Of a stretch of DNA of 64,000 nucleotides, positions 1-10,094 are shown one piece after another (the stretch's first letter is position 1; each line of letters begins with the position of its first letter). Source of the DNA: Actinokineospora spheciospongiae (GTDB lineage Bacteria; Actinomycetota; Actinomycetes; Mycobacteriales; Pseudonocardiaceae); the NCBI RefSeq assembly GCF_000564855.1, contig NZ_AYXG01000020.1, positions 1 through 64,000 of the forward strand, read 5' to 3'. Both the position numbers and the translations under genes were made by a program. Below the pieces are notes generated by a model, which was not told where the DNA came from, made no database searches, and saw only the letters and a program-made list of their open reading frames with translations.

Positions 1-188
1 CACATCCACCCAGCCGGGCACCACCGACAAACAACCGGGCCTGAGCCGAAGCGCGCGGCGAAGCACATCCACCCAGCCGGGCACCCACCACCAAGAGACC
101 GGGCCTGAGCCGAAGCGCGGCGAAGCACATCCACCCACCCGGGCACCCCCACCAAACCCCGGGCTCGAAGCACAGGCACAGGCACAGG
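1..188. repeat. Three tandem ~62-bp repeats plus a CACAGG triplet
   Basis: Three imperfect copies begin at 1, 64 and 126, each opening with CACATCCACCCA and carrying a CCGGGC...GAGCCGAAGCGCG core. The third copy is degenerate and runs into three consecutive CACAGG hexamers (171-188). Units are 63 and 62 bp and abut without spacers, so this is a direct tandem repeat and not CRISPR. The array probably continues left of the window. It contains no convincing ORF; its role is unknown. Confidence 0.85.
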
Positions 189-307
189 CCGCCCGGAACA
201 GCCGCAGCGCGAGAGTCCTAAGAAACTGTGAAGATCGGCCTGGCGCCCCCGGCCCCCCGCCTACGGTCGTCGGCACGGCAACTCCGGCGCAACGAGGAGC
301 AGGAGCC

Positions 308-1639
308 ATGGAAACGTCACCGCAGGTCGCCCCGCCCACCGGAAGGGCCAGGTTCCGCGGCCTCGGCCCGGGGCTGCTCGCCGCGGCCACCGGCGTCGGC
401 GCCGGGGACCTGATCGCCACCATGGTCGCCGGTGCCGAGTACGGCACCCTGCTGCTGTGGGCCGCCGTCCTGGGCACCGGGCTCAAGCTCGCCCTCGGCG
501 AGGGCGTGGGCCGTTGGCACCTGGCCTCCGGGTCCACCCTGCTCGACGGTTGGCGCAGGCTGGGCCGCTGGGCCACCGGGTTCTTCGCCGCCTACATCGT
601 GATCTGGGGGTTCGTCTACGGTGCCACCGCCATGTCGGCGGTCGGGTTGCCGTTGAACGCGTTGTTCGGCGGTCTGCCGGTGCGCGGCTGGGCGATGATC
701 GCGGGCGTGGTGGGGCTGGTGCTGGTGTGGTTGCAGCGCTACCACGTGTTCGAGAAGTTCATGACCGTGCTGGTGCTGTTCAAGTTCGTGTCCGTGGTGT
801 CCATCGCGGTCCTGGTCGCCCCGGACCTGGGGAACCTGGCGAACGGGTTGGTGCCGCGGTTGCCCGAGGGCTCGACGGTGTACGTGCTGGGGCTCATCGG
901 CGGGGTCGGCGGCACCATCACCATGGCCGCCTACGGGTACTGGATGTTCGCCAAGGGTTGGCGCGGCACCGGTTGGCTGTCGATGATGCGGCTGGACAAC
1001 GCGGTCGGGTACGTCATGACCGGCATCTTCGTGGTGGCCATGCTGATCGTCGGCTCGACCGTCCTGTTCGGGCAGAACCTGACCCAGTCCGACAGCGGGC
1101 TGCTGGTGCTGGGCACGGCGCTGGGGGAGCGCTACGGCGACTGGGCGCGGCTGCTGTTCCTCATCGGATTCCTGGCGGTGACCTCGTCGTCGCTGCTGGG
1201 GGTGTGGAACGGCGTGAGCCTGCTGTTCGCCGACCTGACCCGCACGATCCGGCTGCCGCACGGGCGCAAGGCCGACGTCGGCGCCGCCGCCGTGGTCGCC
1301 GGTGAGGAGGCCGTCGTGGAGGTGGAGCCGGAGCGGGCCGCCGGGTACCGGGTGTCGGCGGTCGAGCGGTCGCTGCCCTTCCGCGGCTACCTGCTGTGGC
1401 TGACGTTCCCGCCGATGGTGCTGCTGTTCCTGGACAAGCCGTTCGGGTTGACCCTCGTCTACGGCCTGCTCGGGTCGGTGTTCATGCCGTTCCTGGCGAT
1501 CACCCTGATGCTGCTGCTGAACTCCGAGCGGATCGAGCGCGACGGCCGCTCCGGCTGGTTGTCGAACCTGCTGCTCGGCGCGTCGTCGGCGCTGTTCCTG
1601 GTGCTGCTGGTGTCGGACCTGGTGGAGCGCTTCGGCTGA
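308..1639 (+). CDS. Nramp-family metal transporter homologue with non-canonical metal site
   Basis: A 443-residue polytopic membrane protein with about 11 hydrophobic segments. It fits the Nramp (SLC11) family in length and in its opening GPGLLAAATGVGAGDL segment. The canonical TM1 metal motif DPGN is replaced by GAGD (residues 31-34), and the TM6 MPH motif is replaced by a TITMAAYGYW segment. Canonical Nramps import Mn2+/Fe2+ with protons; loss of both motifs suggests a different substrate or mode. ATG 308 is supported by a GGAGCAGGAG ribosome site. It stands alone, 75 bp before the kinase gene. The family assignment is fairly sure; the substrate is not known. Confidence 0.8.
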   Translation: METSPQVAPPTGRARFRGLGPGLLAAATGVGAGDLIATMVAGAEYGTLLLWAAVLGTGLKLALGEGVGRWHLASGSTLLDGWRRLGRWATGFFAAYIVIWGFVYGATAMSAVGLPLNALFGGLPVRGWAMIAGVVGLVLVWLQRYHVFEKFMTVLVLFKFVSVVSIAVLVAPDLGNLANGLVPRLPEGSTVYVLGLIGGVGGTITMAAYGYWMFAKGWRGTGWLSMMRLDNAVGYVMTGIFVVAMLIVGSTVLFGQNLTQSDSGLLVLGTALGERYGDWARLLFLIGFLAVTSSSLLGVWNGVSLLFADLTRTIRLPHGRKADVGAAAVVAGEEAVVEVEPERAAGYRVSAVERSLPFRGYLLWLTFPPMVLLFLDKPFGLTLVYGLLGSVFMPFLAITLMLLLNSERIERDGRSGWLSNLLLGASSALFLVLLVSDLVERFG

Positions 1640-1714
1640 GCCGGGCACTGCCATGCTGGTGCCCGAACCGGTCCGGACAGGGGAGCCTGGTGTGCCCGAC
1701 GTGGCTGACGGCTG

Positions 1715-3112
1715 ATGCGGCGGCGACTGCTGCTGGTGCTGCTGGCGTTCTCGGTGCTCGCGGTGGCCGGGTTCGCGGTGCCGCTGCTGGGCAGCACCGC
1801 GGCGAACCGGACCGGCGAGTTCGCCCGCTCCCGGACCGCGGACCTGGCCCGCTTCGCCACCCTCGCCCAGCAGGCCGTCGTCGAGGGGTCGACGGACGTG
1901 CTGCGCGCGGCGGAGGCGGAGGACCGGCTCCGCGCGGAGGTGCTCGCGCACACCGCGGTGTTCGGTGACGGTGTGGTGGTGGTCGACGCCCGCAGGCAGG
2001 TGGTCGTGGAGGCGGGGATGGGTGCGACCGAGCCGGGGGTGGTGGCCGCGGTGGACGCCGCGCTGCGCAACCAGCCCCGGCCCGCGCCGGACGACCTGCG
2101 GCCGTGGTCGGGCGGGGACCTGCTGTTCGGCCAGGCCGTCGGCACCGGCAACCGGGTCTCCGGTGCGGTGGTGCTGCGCTCGTCGGTGGGTCCGGCGGTC
2201 GCGGACATCACCGCGCGGTGGGCGGTGGTGCTCGGGGCCGCGCTGGCGGCGGCGGCCGCGTGCGCGCTGCTGGCGGTGCGGCTGGCGCGCTGGGTGCTGC
2301 GACCGGTGGCGCAGCTCGCCGACGGCGTGCACGCGGTCACCGCGGGCCGGGAGCGCGCGCACGTCGACGTCGTGGCGGGCCCGCCGGAGCTGCGCGGGCT
2401 GGCGGAGGGGTTCAACCGGATGTCCGACGCGCTGGCCGAGTCCGCCGCCCGGCAGCGCGCCCTGGTCGCCGACACCTCCCACCAGCTCCGCAACCCGATG
2501 ACCGCGCTGCGGCTGCGCCTGGACGCGCTCACCGACACCGACCCGGGTGGCGCGCACGCGTCGGTGGTGGCCGAGGTGGACCGGCTCCAGGCCCTGCTGG
2601 ACGGGCTGCTCGCGCTCGCCTCGGCGGACAGCGCCGCCACCGACCTCGCCGCGGCGGCCACCGACGCCCGCTGCGACGCCGCCCTGGTGTTCGCCGACCG
2701 CCTGGAGGCCTGGCACGCCGCGGCGGCCGACGCGGGGATCACCCTCGCCGGGCCCGCCGGGCTGGTCGCGGCGCTGCCGGTCCGCTGCGCGGAATCCGAA
2801 CTGGCGCAGGTGCTCGACGTGCTGCTGGACAACGGGATCAAGTACGCGGGCGCGGGTGCGGCGGTCCGCTGGACGGGCTCGGTGGACGCGGACCGGGTCC
2901 GGCTGCGGGTCGCCGACGACGGCCCCGGGGTGGCCGGGGCCGACCTGCCCAGGCTCACCGACCGCTTCTGGCGCTCGGGTTCCGGCTCCGGGTCCGGCCT
3001 GGGCCTGGCCATCGCCGAGCGCCTGGTGACCGCCCGCGGCGGCCGGATGACAATCCACCCTGGACACCCCGGTCTCGTGGTGCTGCTCGACCTCCCGGCG
3101 GTGGCCGGGTGA
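1715..3112 (+). CDS. Sensor histidine kinase without a neighbouring response regulator
   Basis: A 465-residue inner-membrane kinase. An N-terminal TM segment (about residues 3-22), a periplasmic sensor region and a second TM (about 170-190) lead into HAMP. The HisKA box carries SHQLRNPM, with the phospho-accepting His. The HATPase domain shows an N box (LLDNGIKYAG), a G1 box (VADDGPGV) and a G2 box (GSGSGLGLAI). It should autophosphorylate and pass phosphate to a response regulator, but none lies nearby. The start ATG overlaps the stop of an 8-codon GTG ORF (1692-1715, TGATG), so translation may be coupled. It overlaps the TAXI gene by 4 bases (GTGA), which suggests both work on one signal or substrate. 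Confidence 0.9.
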   Translation: MRRRLLLVLLAFSVLAVAGFAVPLLGSTAANRTGEFARSRTADLARFATLAQQAVVEGSTDVLRAAEAEDRLRAEVLAHTAVFGDGVVVVDARRQVVVEAGMGATEPGVVAAVDAALRNQPRPAPDDLRPWSGGDLLFGQAVGTGNRVSGAVVLRSSVGPAVADITARWAVVLGAALAAAAACALLAVRLARWVLRPVAQLADGVHAVTAGRERAHVDVVAGPPELRGLAEGFNRMSDALAESAARQRALVADTSHQLRNPMTALRLRLDALTDTDPGGAHASVVAEVDRLQALLDGLLALASADSAATDLAAAATDARCDAALVFADRLEAWHAAAADAGITLAGPAGLVAALPVRCAESELAQVLDVLLDNGIKYAGAGAAVRWTGSVDADRVRLRVADDGPGVAGADLPRLTDRFWRSGSGSGSGLGLAIAERLVTARGGRMTIHPGHPGLVVLLDLPAVAG

Positions 3113-4071
3113 ACCGGCGTTCGGCCCTGCGGCTGGGCCTGGCCGCCCTGGGGCTCGGCGCGGTCGGCGCGGGCGCGGCCGGGCTCACCGGTCGCGCGGT
3201 GGGCGGCCACCGCGGTCCGGCCCGGTCGCTCGTGGTCGCCGCGGGTGAGCCCGGCGGCTTCTACGTGGAGTTCGCCTCGCTGCTGGCCGCCCGGCTCGAC
3301 GCCGACCTCGGCGCGTCCGTGCGGCCGACCGACGGCTCCCGGAGCAACCTCGAACTCGTCCACGACCGCCGCGCCGACCTGGGCCTGGTCCTCGCCGACA
3401 GCGCGGCCACGGCGACCGGGGGAGGACCGCCGTTCCCCGCGCCCCTGCCGCTGCGCGCGATCGGCCGGGTGTACGAGAACTACATGCAGCTCGTGGTGGC
3501 CGAGGAGGACCCGGCCGGGGCGGTGGCGGACCTGGCCGGTCGGCGGATCTCCCTGGGCGCCCCCGGTTCCGGCGCCGCCCTGTTCGGCGAGCGGCTGCTC
3601 GCCGCGAGCGGCGTCACCGCCGCGGTCGACCACCGCTCGCTCACCGAGGCCGCCGCCGACCTCGCCGCGGGCAGGCTGGACGCCCTGCTGTGGTCCGGTG
3701 GCGTGCCCACCCCGGCCCTGGTCGCCCTCGCCGCCGCCCGCCCGATCCGGCTGCTCGACCTGACCGCCGCGCTGGCACCGCTGCGCTCGGCGCACGGGCC
3801 GGTGTACCAGCGGGTGGTGGTGCCGCCGGGCACCTACGGCCACCGCGCCGCCGTCGCCACCATCGGCGTCGCGAACCTCCTGCTCACCTCCCCGGCCCTG
3901 CCCGACGACGTGGCCGCGGCGGTCGCCCGGGTCCTGGTGCGCGCCGCCCCGGACCTCATCCCGCCGTCGGCGGTCGGCACGCAGTACCTCGACCTGCGCT
4001 CGCTCATCACCACCGCCCCCGTCCCCCTGCACCCGGGCGCGGCGGCGGCCTACCGCGACCTGCACGGCTGA
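3109..4071 (+). CDS. TAXI family periplasmic solute-binding protein
   Basis: A 320-residue protein of the TAXI (TRAP-associated extracytoplasmic immunogenic) receptor family. It begins with a hydrophobic, Ala/Gly-rich signal-like segment that starts NRRSALRLGLAALGLG, so export is likely. The SLVVAAGEPGGFYVEFASLLAARL stretch (given here only as a landmark of its two halves, SLVVAAGEPGG and FYVEFASLLA) is the family's first ligand-binding strand; YENYMQLVVA and ISLGAPGSG follow. GTG 3109 overlaps the kinase stop as GTGA. No TRAP permease lies in the window, so it may act as a ligand-sensing partner of the kinase instead of a transporter subunit; that is inference from coupling. Confidence 0.8.
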   Translation: MNRRSALRLGLAALGLGAVGAGAAGLTGRAVGGHRGPARSLVVAAGEPGGFYVEFASLLAARLDADLGASVRPTDGSRSNLELVHDRRADLGLVLADSAATATGGGPPFPAPLPLRAIGRVYENYMQLVVAEEDPAGAVADLAGRRISLGAPGSGAALFGERLLAASGVTAAVDHRSLTEAAADLAAGRLDALLWSGGVPTPALVALAAARPIRLLDLTAALAPLRSAHGPVYQRVVVPPGTYGHRAAVATIGVANLLLTSPALPDDVAAAVARVLVRAAPDLIPPSAVGTQYLDLRSLITTAPVPLHPGAAAAYRDLHG

Positions 4072-4078
4072 GCGGGCC

Positions 4079-4112
4079 GGGACGGCGACCACCCGGCTCC
4101 GGGCGCCGTCCC
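4079..4112 (+). terminator. Hairpin after the kinase/TAXI operon
   Basis: GGGACGGCG (4079-4087) pairs perfectly with CGCCGTCCC (4104-4112) around a 16-nt loop, just past the TAXI stop. There is no T-run, which is common for actinomycete terminators. Confidence 0.5.
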
Positions 4113-4182
4113 GCCGCCGCGGGCGCCACGGGTTCCACCGCGGCCCTGGCCCCGCGCTGACCGGTGGGCCACACTCGGCGGT

Positions 4183-5067
4183 GTGTTCGACGGGTTCGCG
4201 CTGGAGCGCATCGATGTCGGCGGGGTCGTGTTGCGCGTGCGGCACGGCGGCCACGGGCCGCCCGTGGTGCTGCTGCACGGGCACCCCCGCACCCACACGA
4301 CCTGGCACCGCGTAGCCCCGCTGCTCGCCGAGCGGCACACCGTCGTCTGCCCCGACCTGCGCGGCTACGGCGAGTCCGACAAGCCGCCGACCACCGCCGA
4401 CCACGCGCCGTACAGCAAGCGCGCCATGGCGGCCGACGTGCGGGCGCTGATGTCGGTGCTGGGGCACGAGCGGTTCGCGGTCGTCGGCCACGACCGGGGG
4501 TCGTACGTGGCGTTCCGGCTCGCCATGGACCACCCGGCGGCCGTCACGGCCCTGGCCGTCCTCGACAGCGTCCCCATCGGGGAGGCCCTGGCCCGCTGCG
4601 ACGCGAAGTTCGCCCACGACTGGTACCACTGGTTCTTCTTCGCCCAGCCGGAAATCCCGGAGCGGGCGATCCTGGCCGACCCCGACCGCTGGTACGGCGT
4701 CGGCGACCGGGCCACCCCGGAGGCGCTGGGGGCGGAGAACTTCGCCGACTTCCGCCGCGCCGTCCACGACCCCGCCACGGTCCGGGCGATGCTGGAGGAC
4801 TACCGCGCGGGCCTGGGCGTCGACCGCGCCGCCGACGACGCCGACCGGGCGGCGGGCCGCGTCGTCGCCTGCCCGGTGCTGGTCGCCTGGTCCACCCGCG
4901 ACGACATGGTCGACCTCTACGGCGACGTGGTGCGGGTGTGGCGGCCGTGGGCGCCCGACGTGCGCGGGGTGGGCATCGAGTCCGGGCACCACGTGGCGGA
5001 GGAGGCGCCGGAGCAGTTGGCCCGCGCCCTGCTGGGCTTCCTGGGCCCGGGTCACTCCGACGGGTGA
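4183..5067 (+). CDS. Alpha/beta hydrolase, fluoroacetate/haloacid dehalogenase-like
   Basis: A 294-residue cytoplasmic alpha/beta hydrolase. The oxyanion segment is LLHGHPRTHTTW, and the nucleophile elbow is VGHDRGSY, with Asp instead of Ser. CPDLRGYGESDKP and the catalytic His in ESGHHVAEEAPE complete the pattern. An Asp nucleophile together with a cap motif WYHWFFFAQPE resembles fluoroacetate dehalogenases, whose cap His-Trp pair binds halide; epoxide hydrolases are the alternative. GTG 4183 follows a possible CACACT -10 at seven bases, so the mRNA may be leaderless. It is a single gene with no pathway context; the hydrolase fold is certain, the substrate is not. Confidence 0.8.
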   Translation: MFDGFALERIDVGGVVLRVRHGGHGPPVVLLHGHPRTHTTWHRVAPLLAERHTVVCPDLRGYGESDKPPTTADHAPYSKRAMAADVRALMSVLGHERFAVVGHDRGSYVAFRLAMDHPAAVTALAVLDSVPIGEALARCDAKFAHDWYHWFFFAQPEIPERAILADPDRWYGVGDRATPEALGAENFADFRRAVHDPATVRAMLEDYRAGLGVDRAADDADRAAGRVVACPVLVAWSTRDDMVDLYGDVVRVWRPWAPDVRGVGIESGHHVAEEAPEQLARALLGFLGPGHSDG

Positions 5068-5137
5068 CCTGGGTCGGGCGTCGTGCCTGGTCAGCGTGCA
5101 TCAGCCGGTCGTGCCACAAAATCTGTGCTGGCTGAGG

Positions 5138-5166
5138 TAGACATTGCTGGCGGTCCGGTGTAGTGT
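5138..5166 (+). promoter_or_regulatory. Housekeeping-type promoter for the leader RNA
   Basis: TAGACA (5138-5143) and TAGTGT (5161-5166) are separated by exactly 17 bases, close to the actinomycete housekeeping consensus. Transcription would start near 5173 and run into the repeat-rich leader and the MerR gene. Confidence 0.65.
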
Positions 5167-5172
5167 TCTTCT

Positions 5173-5640
5173 CGTAGCCAGAGAGACAAGGTCTGACAGG
5201 CACGGGAGATGACGGAACTGCCCGTGAAGTGAGACAAGCAGTGCAGAAGTGGGAACACCGGAAGTCGCAATATCGGCAGTTGCAGTGCGAAAGTGCAGTT
5301 GAACACCGCAAGACGCAGTACCGAAGTTGTAATACCAGGCAGTTGTAGTACCGCAGTTTCAGTAGTGCTGGTGAAAGTGCAGTTGCAGTACCGGCAAGTG
5401 ATGTCCAGGTAATGTGAGAGAAAGGAAGGGTGGCATCATTGGATCGCCCGCGACGGTTGTCCCACGCCGTGCGGGTACCGCAGTCCCATCAGATTGGCAG
5501 GTGGTTCTCGGTTATCAACAAGCGATCCCCGGAAACGCCGTCCTCTGGACGGGCACGGGTACTTCAGTCCGGTCGCGAGACCGGTTGTCAATGGTGAAAC
5601 CTGATTCCTTGCGGGCCCCGGCGCACAGCGCCGGGGCCCT
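5173..5640 (+). ncRNA. Candidate leader or small RNA with GCAGT/GTACCG repeats
   Basis: The ~590 bp between the hydrolase and the MerR gene carry no plausible protein gene and are visibly less GC-rich than the flanks. The segment 5235-5400 is full of degenerate repeats of the type GCAGTTGCAGTACCG, GCAGTGC, AAGTGCAGTTG and GCAGTTGTAGTACCG. A promoter-like pair sits just upstream and an 11-bp intrinsic-type hairpin closes the segment, so a defined transcript of about 470 nt is likely. A 7-codon ORF (ATG 5209) is the only small ORF with a ribosome-site-like GGGAG. Whether it is a free ncRNA, an attenuator for the MerR gene, or a protein-binding leader is unknown. Confidence 0.4.
5613..5640 (+). 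terminator. Strong hairpin ahead of the MerR-type gene
   Basis: GGGCCCCGGCG (5613-5623) pairs perfectly with CGCCGGGGCCC (5629-5639) around a CACAG loop and is followed by TTTA. It lies 11 bases before the GGAGG ribosome site of the MerR gene, so it could end the leader transcript or act as an attenuator. Confidence 0.7.
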
Positions 5641-5659
5641 TTACCCGTGCGGAGGCTCG

Positions 5660-6004
5660 ATGATCCCAGACCAGCGAGACTCGGCCGCCCCCGGTGCGGC
5701 CGACAGGTTCGACGACGAGCACTACCCCGCCTACACCATGGGCCGGGCGGCGGAGATGATCGGGGCGACCCCCGGTTTCCTGCGCAGCCTGGGCGAGGCG
5801 GGCCTGATCGAACCGCAGCGGTCCACCGGCGGCCACCGGCGGTTCTCCCGGCACCAACTGCGGGTGGCGGCCCGCGTCCGGGAACTCGTCGACCAGGGCA
5901 CCGGCCTCGACGCCGCCTGCCGCATCATCGCACTGGAAGACCAGTTGCACGAGGCGCAGCGCCTCAACGAAACCCTGCGCGAACAGCGCCCCGAGTCCCC
6001 CTGA
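5660..6004 (+). CDS. MerR-family HTH regulator
   Basis: A 114-residue DNA-binding protein. The MerR winged helix spans about residues 25-85: YTMGRAAEMIGATPGFLRSL, then GLIEPQRSTGGHRRFSRHQL. A short coiled-coil tail (ALEDQLHEAQRLNETLREQ) replaces a ligand domain, so it probably dimerises without an effector pocket, as in small stress or development MerR proteins. ATG 5660 is chosen because GGAGG (5651-5655) sits at ideal spacing; a longer in-frame start at 5414 would read through the terminator-like hairpin and is rejected. Expression is probably controlled by the long leader upstream. Confidence 0.85.
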   Translation: MIPDQRDSAAPGAADRFDDEHYPAYTMGRAAEMIGATPGFLRSLGEAGLIEPQRSTGGHRRFSRHQLRVAARVRELVDQGTGLDAACRIIALEDQLHEAQRLNETLREQRPESP

Positions 6005-6132
6005 AAGCCGCAGGTGGCGGTATTCACGAAGCTGTGGATTCCGCCACCTGACATCGGAGCGCGGGAACATGTGATCCTGCCGATTCCGCGCAAGCCTGGT
6101 CTGCGCGGGGTGGCGATGTCAAAATACCCGGC

Positions 6133-6315
6133 GTGCTCAGGAAACGCCCCTCGCCCCGGGAGATCGCCCGCGATCAGCTGTGCGCCCTCTACGAGGAGAT
6201 CGGATACGACTCACCGGTCGAGCAGCGCTTGGGCCTGGGTCTGCTCGCGGCCCTCATCGACCTCACCGATCGGTTGGAAATCATCGGCACACCGGTCGAC
6301 GACTCCCTCCGCTGA
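6133..6315 (+). CDS. Small hypothetical protein
   Basis: A 60-residue ORF starting at GTG 6133. It is predicted to be helical, with amphipathic segments around DQLCALYEEIGY and LGLGLLAALIDLTDRLEIIG. No family is recognised. Codon third positions are GC-rich and the fit between neighbours is clean (128 bp after the MerR gene, 45 bp before the convergent gene's end), which supports coding. No ribosome site is obvious, so it may be leaderless or spurious. Confidence 0.4.
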   Translation: MLRKRPSPREIARDQLCALYEEIGYDSPVEQRLGLGLLAALIDLTDRLEIIGTPVDDSLR

Positions 6316-6360
6316 CCACGGCCCCCGAATTCGCCGCACCTCCCGAATGCGCGGCGTTCC

Positions 6361-6975
6361 TCAGTGTCGGGGCCGCGTGCCGCCACGTCGTGCCGCAGCG
6401 GCTTCCCGGCGCAGCCGCGCGGTCTGCTCGGTGATCGAGTCCAGTCGGCCGGTCAACTCCGGGTGGTCCCCGAGGTGCGTGCGGGCATCGCTGAGCGGGG
6501 CCAGCAGCCGCTCCGGGTCGTTGTCCCCCAGGGCCGCGCCGAGGCGGTCGGCGTGCTCCCTGGCGGTGCCGCCCAGGTCGTCGAGCCCGTGGATGTGCGC
6601 GGCCAGCGCGCGCAGCACCCCGGCGTTGTCCTGCGCCCACCGCGACACCGCCCGGTCGCCCGCCCGCTGGTCCCGGCGGGCGTGGACCCGCTGCTCACCG
6701 GTGGTCTCCTCGCCCTCGATCGGCTGCAACCGCAGGTAGCGCCGCTCGGCGGCCTGCCTGCTGGTCACGCCCAGCGCGGGCGCCAGGTCCGCCCAGCTCG
6801 TCCCCGCCGCCCGCGCGGCCCCGATCAGCTCGGGCTCCCACCCGGCCATCCGCTCGCGCAGGTTCCGCAGCGCGGTCAACGCCCCCAGCAGCGATTCGGC
6901 GTCGGCCGTGCCCGCCCTGGCGTCGTCGAGGTCGCGCAGCAGCGCCCGGAGCACCGCGTCCGCACCCTGTGCCAT
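6361..6975 (-). CDS. Small HTH protein (HSP18-regulator-annotated family)
   Basis: A 204-residue protein. A helix-turn-helix around SWADLAPALGVTSRQAAERR (about residues 55-80) matches an actinobacterial family often annotated HSP18 transcriptional regulator. The rest is alpha-helical and charged (TGEQRVHARRDQRAGDRAV), ending with a Leu/Arg-rich coiled coil. Two in-frame ATGs exist (6984 and 6975). The second is preferred because AAAGG in the reverse strand lies 9 bases before it but directly abuts the first. A TGTCGT-N7-ACGACA inverted repeat lies just upstream and could be its own operator. It is divergent from the catalase gene, so a stress role is plausible but unproven. Confidence 0.7.
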   Translation of the reverse strand: MAQGADAVLRALLRDLDDARAGTADAESLLGALTALRNLRERMAGWEPELIGAARAAGTSWADLAPALGVTSRQAAERRYLRLQPIEGEETTGEQRVHARRDQRAGDRAVSRWAQDNAGVLRALAAHIHGLDDLGGTAREHADRLGAALGDNDPERLLAPLSDARTHLGDHPELTGRLDSITEQTARLRREAAAARRGGTRPRH

Positions 6976-7004
6976 ATTCGTCATCCTTTCGATGACTCTC
7001 CTGT

Positions 7005-7023
7005 TGTCGTCACGACGACGACA
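7005..7023. promoter_or_regulatory. Candidate operator TGTCGT-N7-ACGACA
   Basis: An inverted repeat with half-sites 7005-7010 and 7018-7023, and an internal GTCGT-C-ACGAC palindrome (7006-7016). It sits 30-48 bases upstream of the HTH gene start at 6975. The remaining divergent interval to the catalase start (7024-7318) holds no gene and no clear consensus promoter that I can defend. Confidence 0.4.
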
Positions 7024-7318
7024 GTGTAAGTGGTGTCCCGCAGCACGCCAACCCGCGCGGCACCGTCCCGACCGGGTGACCCCCGAGCGGTCCCGATGGC
7101 GCCGTTTGCCGTACTCGATCACGGGTACCCGGCAGGCACGGAACGTCGGGCCGACAGGCAGGCGCCCCGAGGACGTCCCACCGCCAGCCCACGACCTTCC
7201 GCGCCCGCACCGACCGCAATCCCGGGTGGTGCCGCCGATCCGCCCGGGGAGCACGAACCCCCCGACGGCCACGGGGCCACCCGCATCCCGAACCGAACAC
7301 CGATGTTGGAGTGCAACT

Positions 7319-9415
<2,097 letters not shown>

Positions 9416-9418
9416 GCC

Positions 9419-9461
9419 CACCGGTGCTCGCCCGGACCCCCGGACCGGGCGAGCACCGGTG
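9419..9461 (+). terminator. Perfect 17-bp hairpin after the catalase
   Basis: CACCGGTGCTCGCCCGG (9419-9435) is perfectly complementary to 9445-9461 around a 9-nt loop, starting 3 bases past the catalase stop. There is no T-run. Its symmetry means it can stop transcription from both directions, including from the pseudogene side. Confidence 0.75.
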
Positions 9462-9585
9462 CGGCCCCACCCCTTGCCCGCGACGGCTGGCTTGTCACCC
9501 GTCCACACGCCCTTCATCGCGCTCAGCACGGCGACCGTCGTCATCCCCACCGTGGCCACCACACCCTCGCGAAGGGAGTCGATGA

Positions 9586-10039
9586 CGCGGTGGTCGGCGT
9601 CGAGCACAGGTCGTGGAAGGCGGGGTGCATGTTGCCGTTGAGCGGGCCCCGGCCTCGCCCAGGACGGGTCCGCCGCCGGTCACGATGACCTCGGAGTGGG
9701 CAGGTCCGTTGTGGACACCGTGGGCCGCGAGCACGTCCTCCGCGTAGGCGATGAGCGGATCGCACACCGGGTCGTCGGGGGCGAGCAGCACGTTCCGGTC
9801 GTGGATCGGCCTGCCGTCGGGCAGTAGGTGCTTGTCGTGGCGCCGTGGGCGCGGCCGTCGACGCTCACGGTGTCCACGATGTACTCGGTGCCCGCGAGGT
9901 GGCTCTGCACCAGCACCTCGCGGACTTGGTCCGCGGCGGCCGGGCCTGCCGCGCGGACGGTGTCGACCATCTTGTGCTTGTCGCGCTGCGCAAGCGATTG
10001 CGCGGACCCGTCGGTGCGCAGCCCCAGCGCCTCGCTCAT
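9586..10039 (-). pseudogene. Decayed ATP-grasp ligase remnant
   Basis: Reading the minus strand and changing frame twice recovers ordered pieces of an amino-acid-ligase-type ATP-grasp enzyme. The pieces are EALGLRTDGS and QRDKHKMVDTVRAAG, then LAGTEYIVDTVSVDGRAHGA, then LLAPDDPVCDPLIAYAEDVL and GPAHSEVIVTGGGPVLGE, and finally LNGNMHPAFHDLC. The N-terminus is missing. About 90 residues of the central ATP-binding region are deleted after TVRAAG, and at least two frameshifts break the C-terminal half. The enzyme cannot be made. Its order and spacing are otherwise conserved, so it was once a full gene here or was inserted already broken. Confidence 0.75.
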
Positions 10040-10094
10040 CCGGTCGGTCGGCGTGCCCCTCGTCCCCGCGCCCGGCGCGGAGCCGGTCACGGCG

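Noticed and set aside
1-188. CRISPR array
   Set aside because: Repeats abut without unique spacers and are too long and degenerate.
1459-5055. A 1198-codon open frame on the minus strand
   Set aside because: It spans four clear plus-strand genes, and its protein is Arg/Pro/Gln-rich with no family resemblance; open antisense frames are expected at this GC level.
5414-5659. N-terminal extension of the MerR-type gene
   Set aside because: It would read through a strong terminator-like hairpin and lacks family similarity; GGAGG before 5660 fits the short form.
6908-7318. N-terminal extension of the catalase
   Set aside because: It crosses the divergent gene's promoter region and resembles no catalase; GTG 7319 has a ribosome site.
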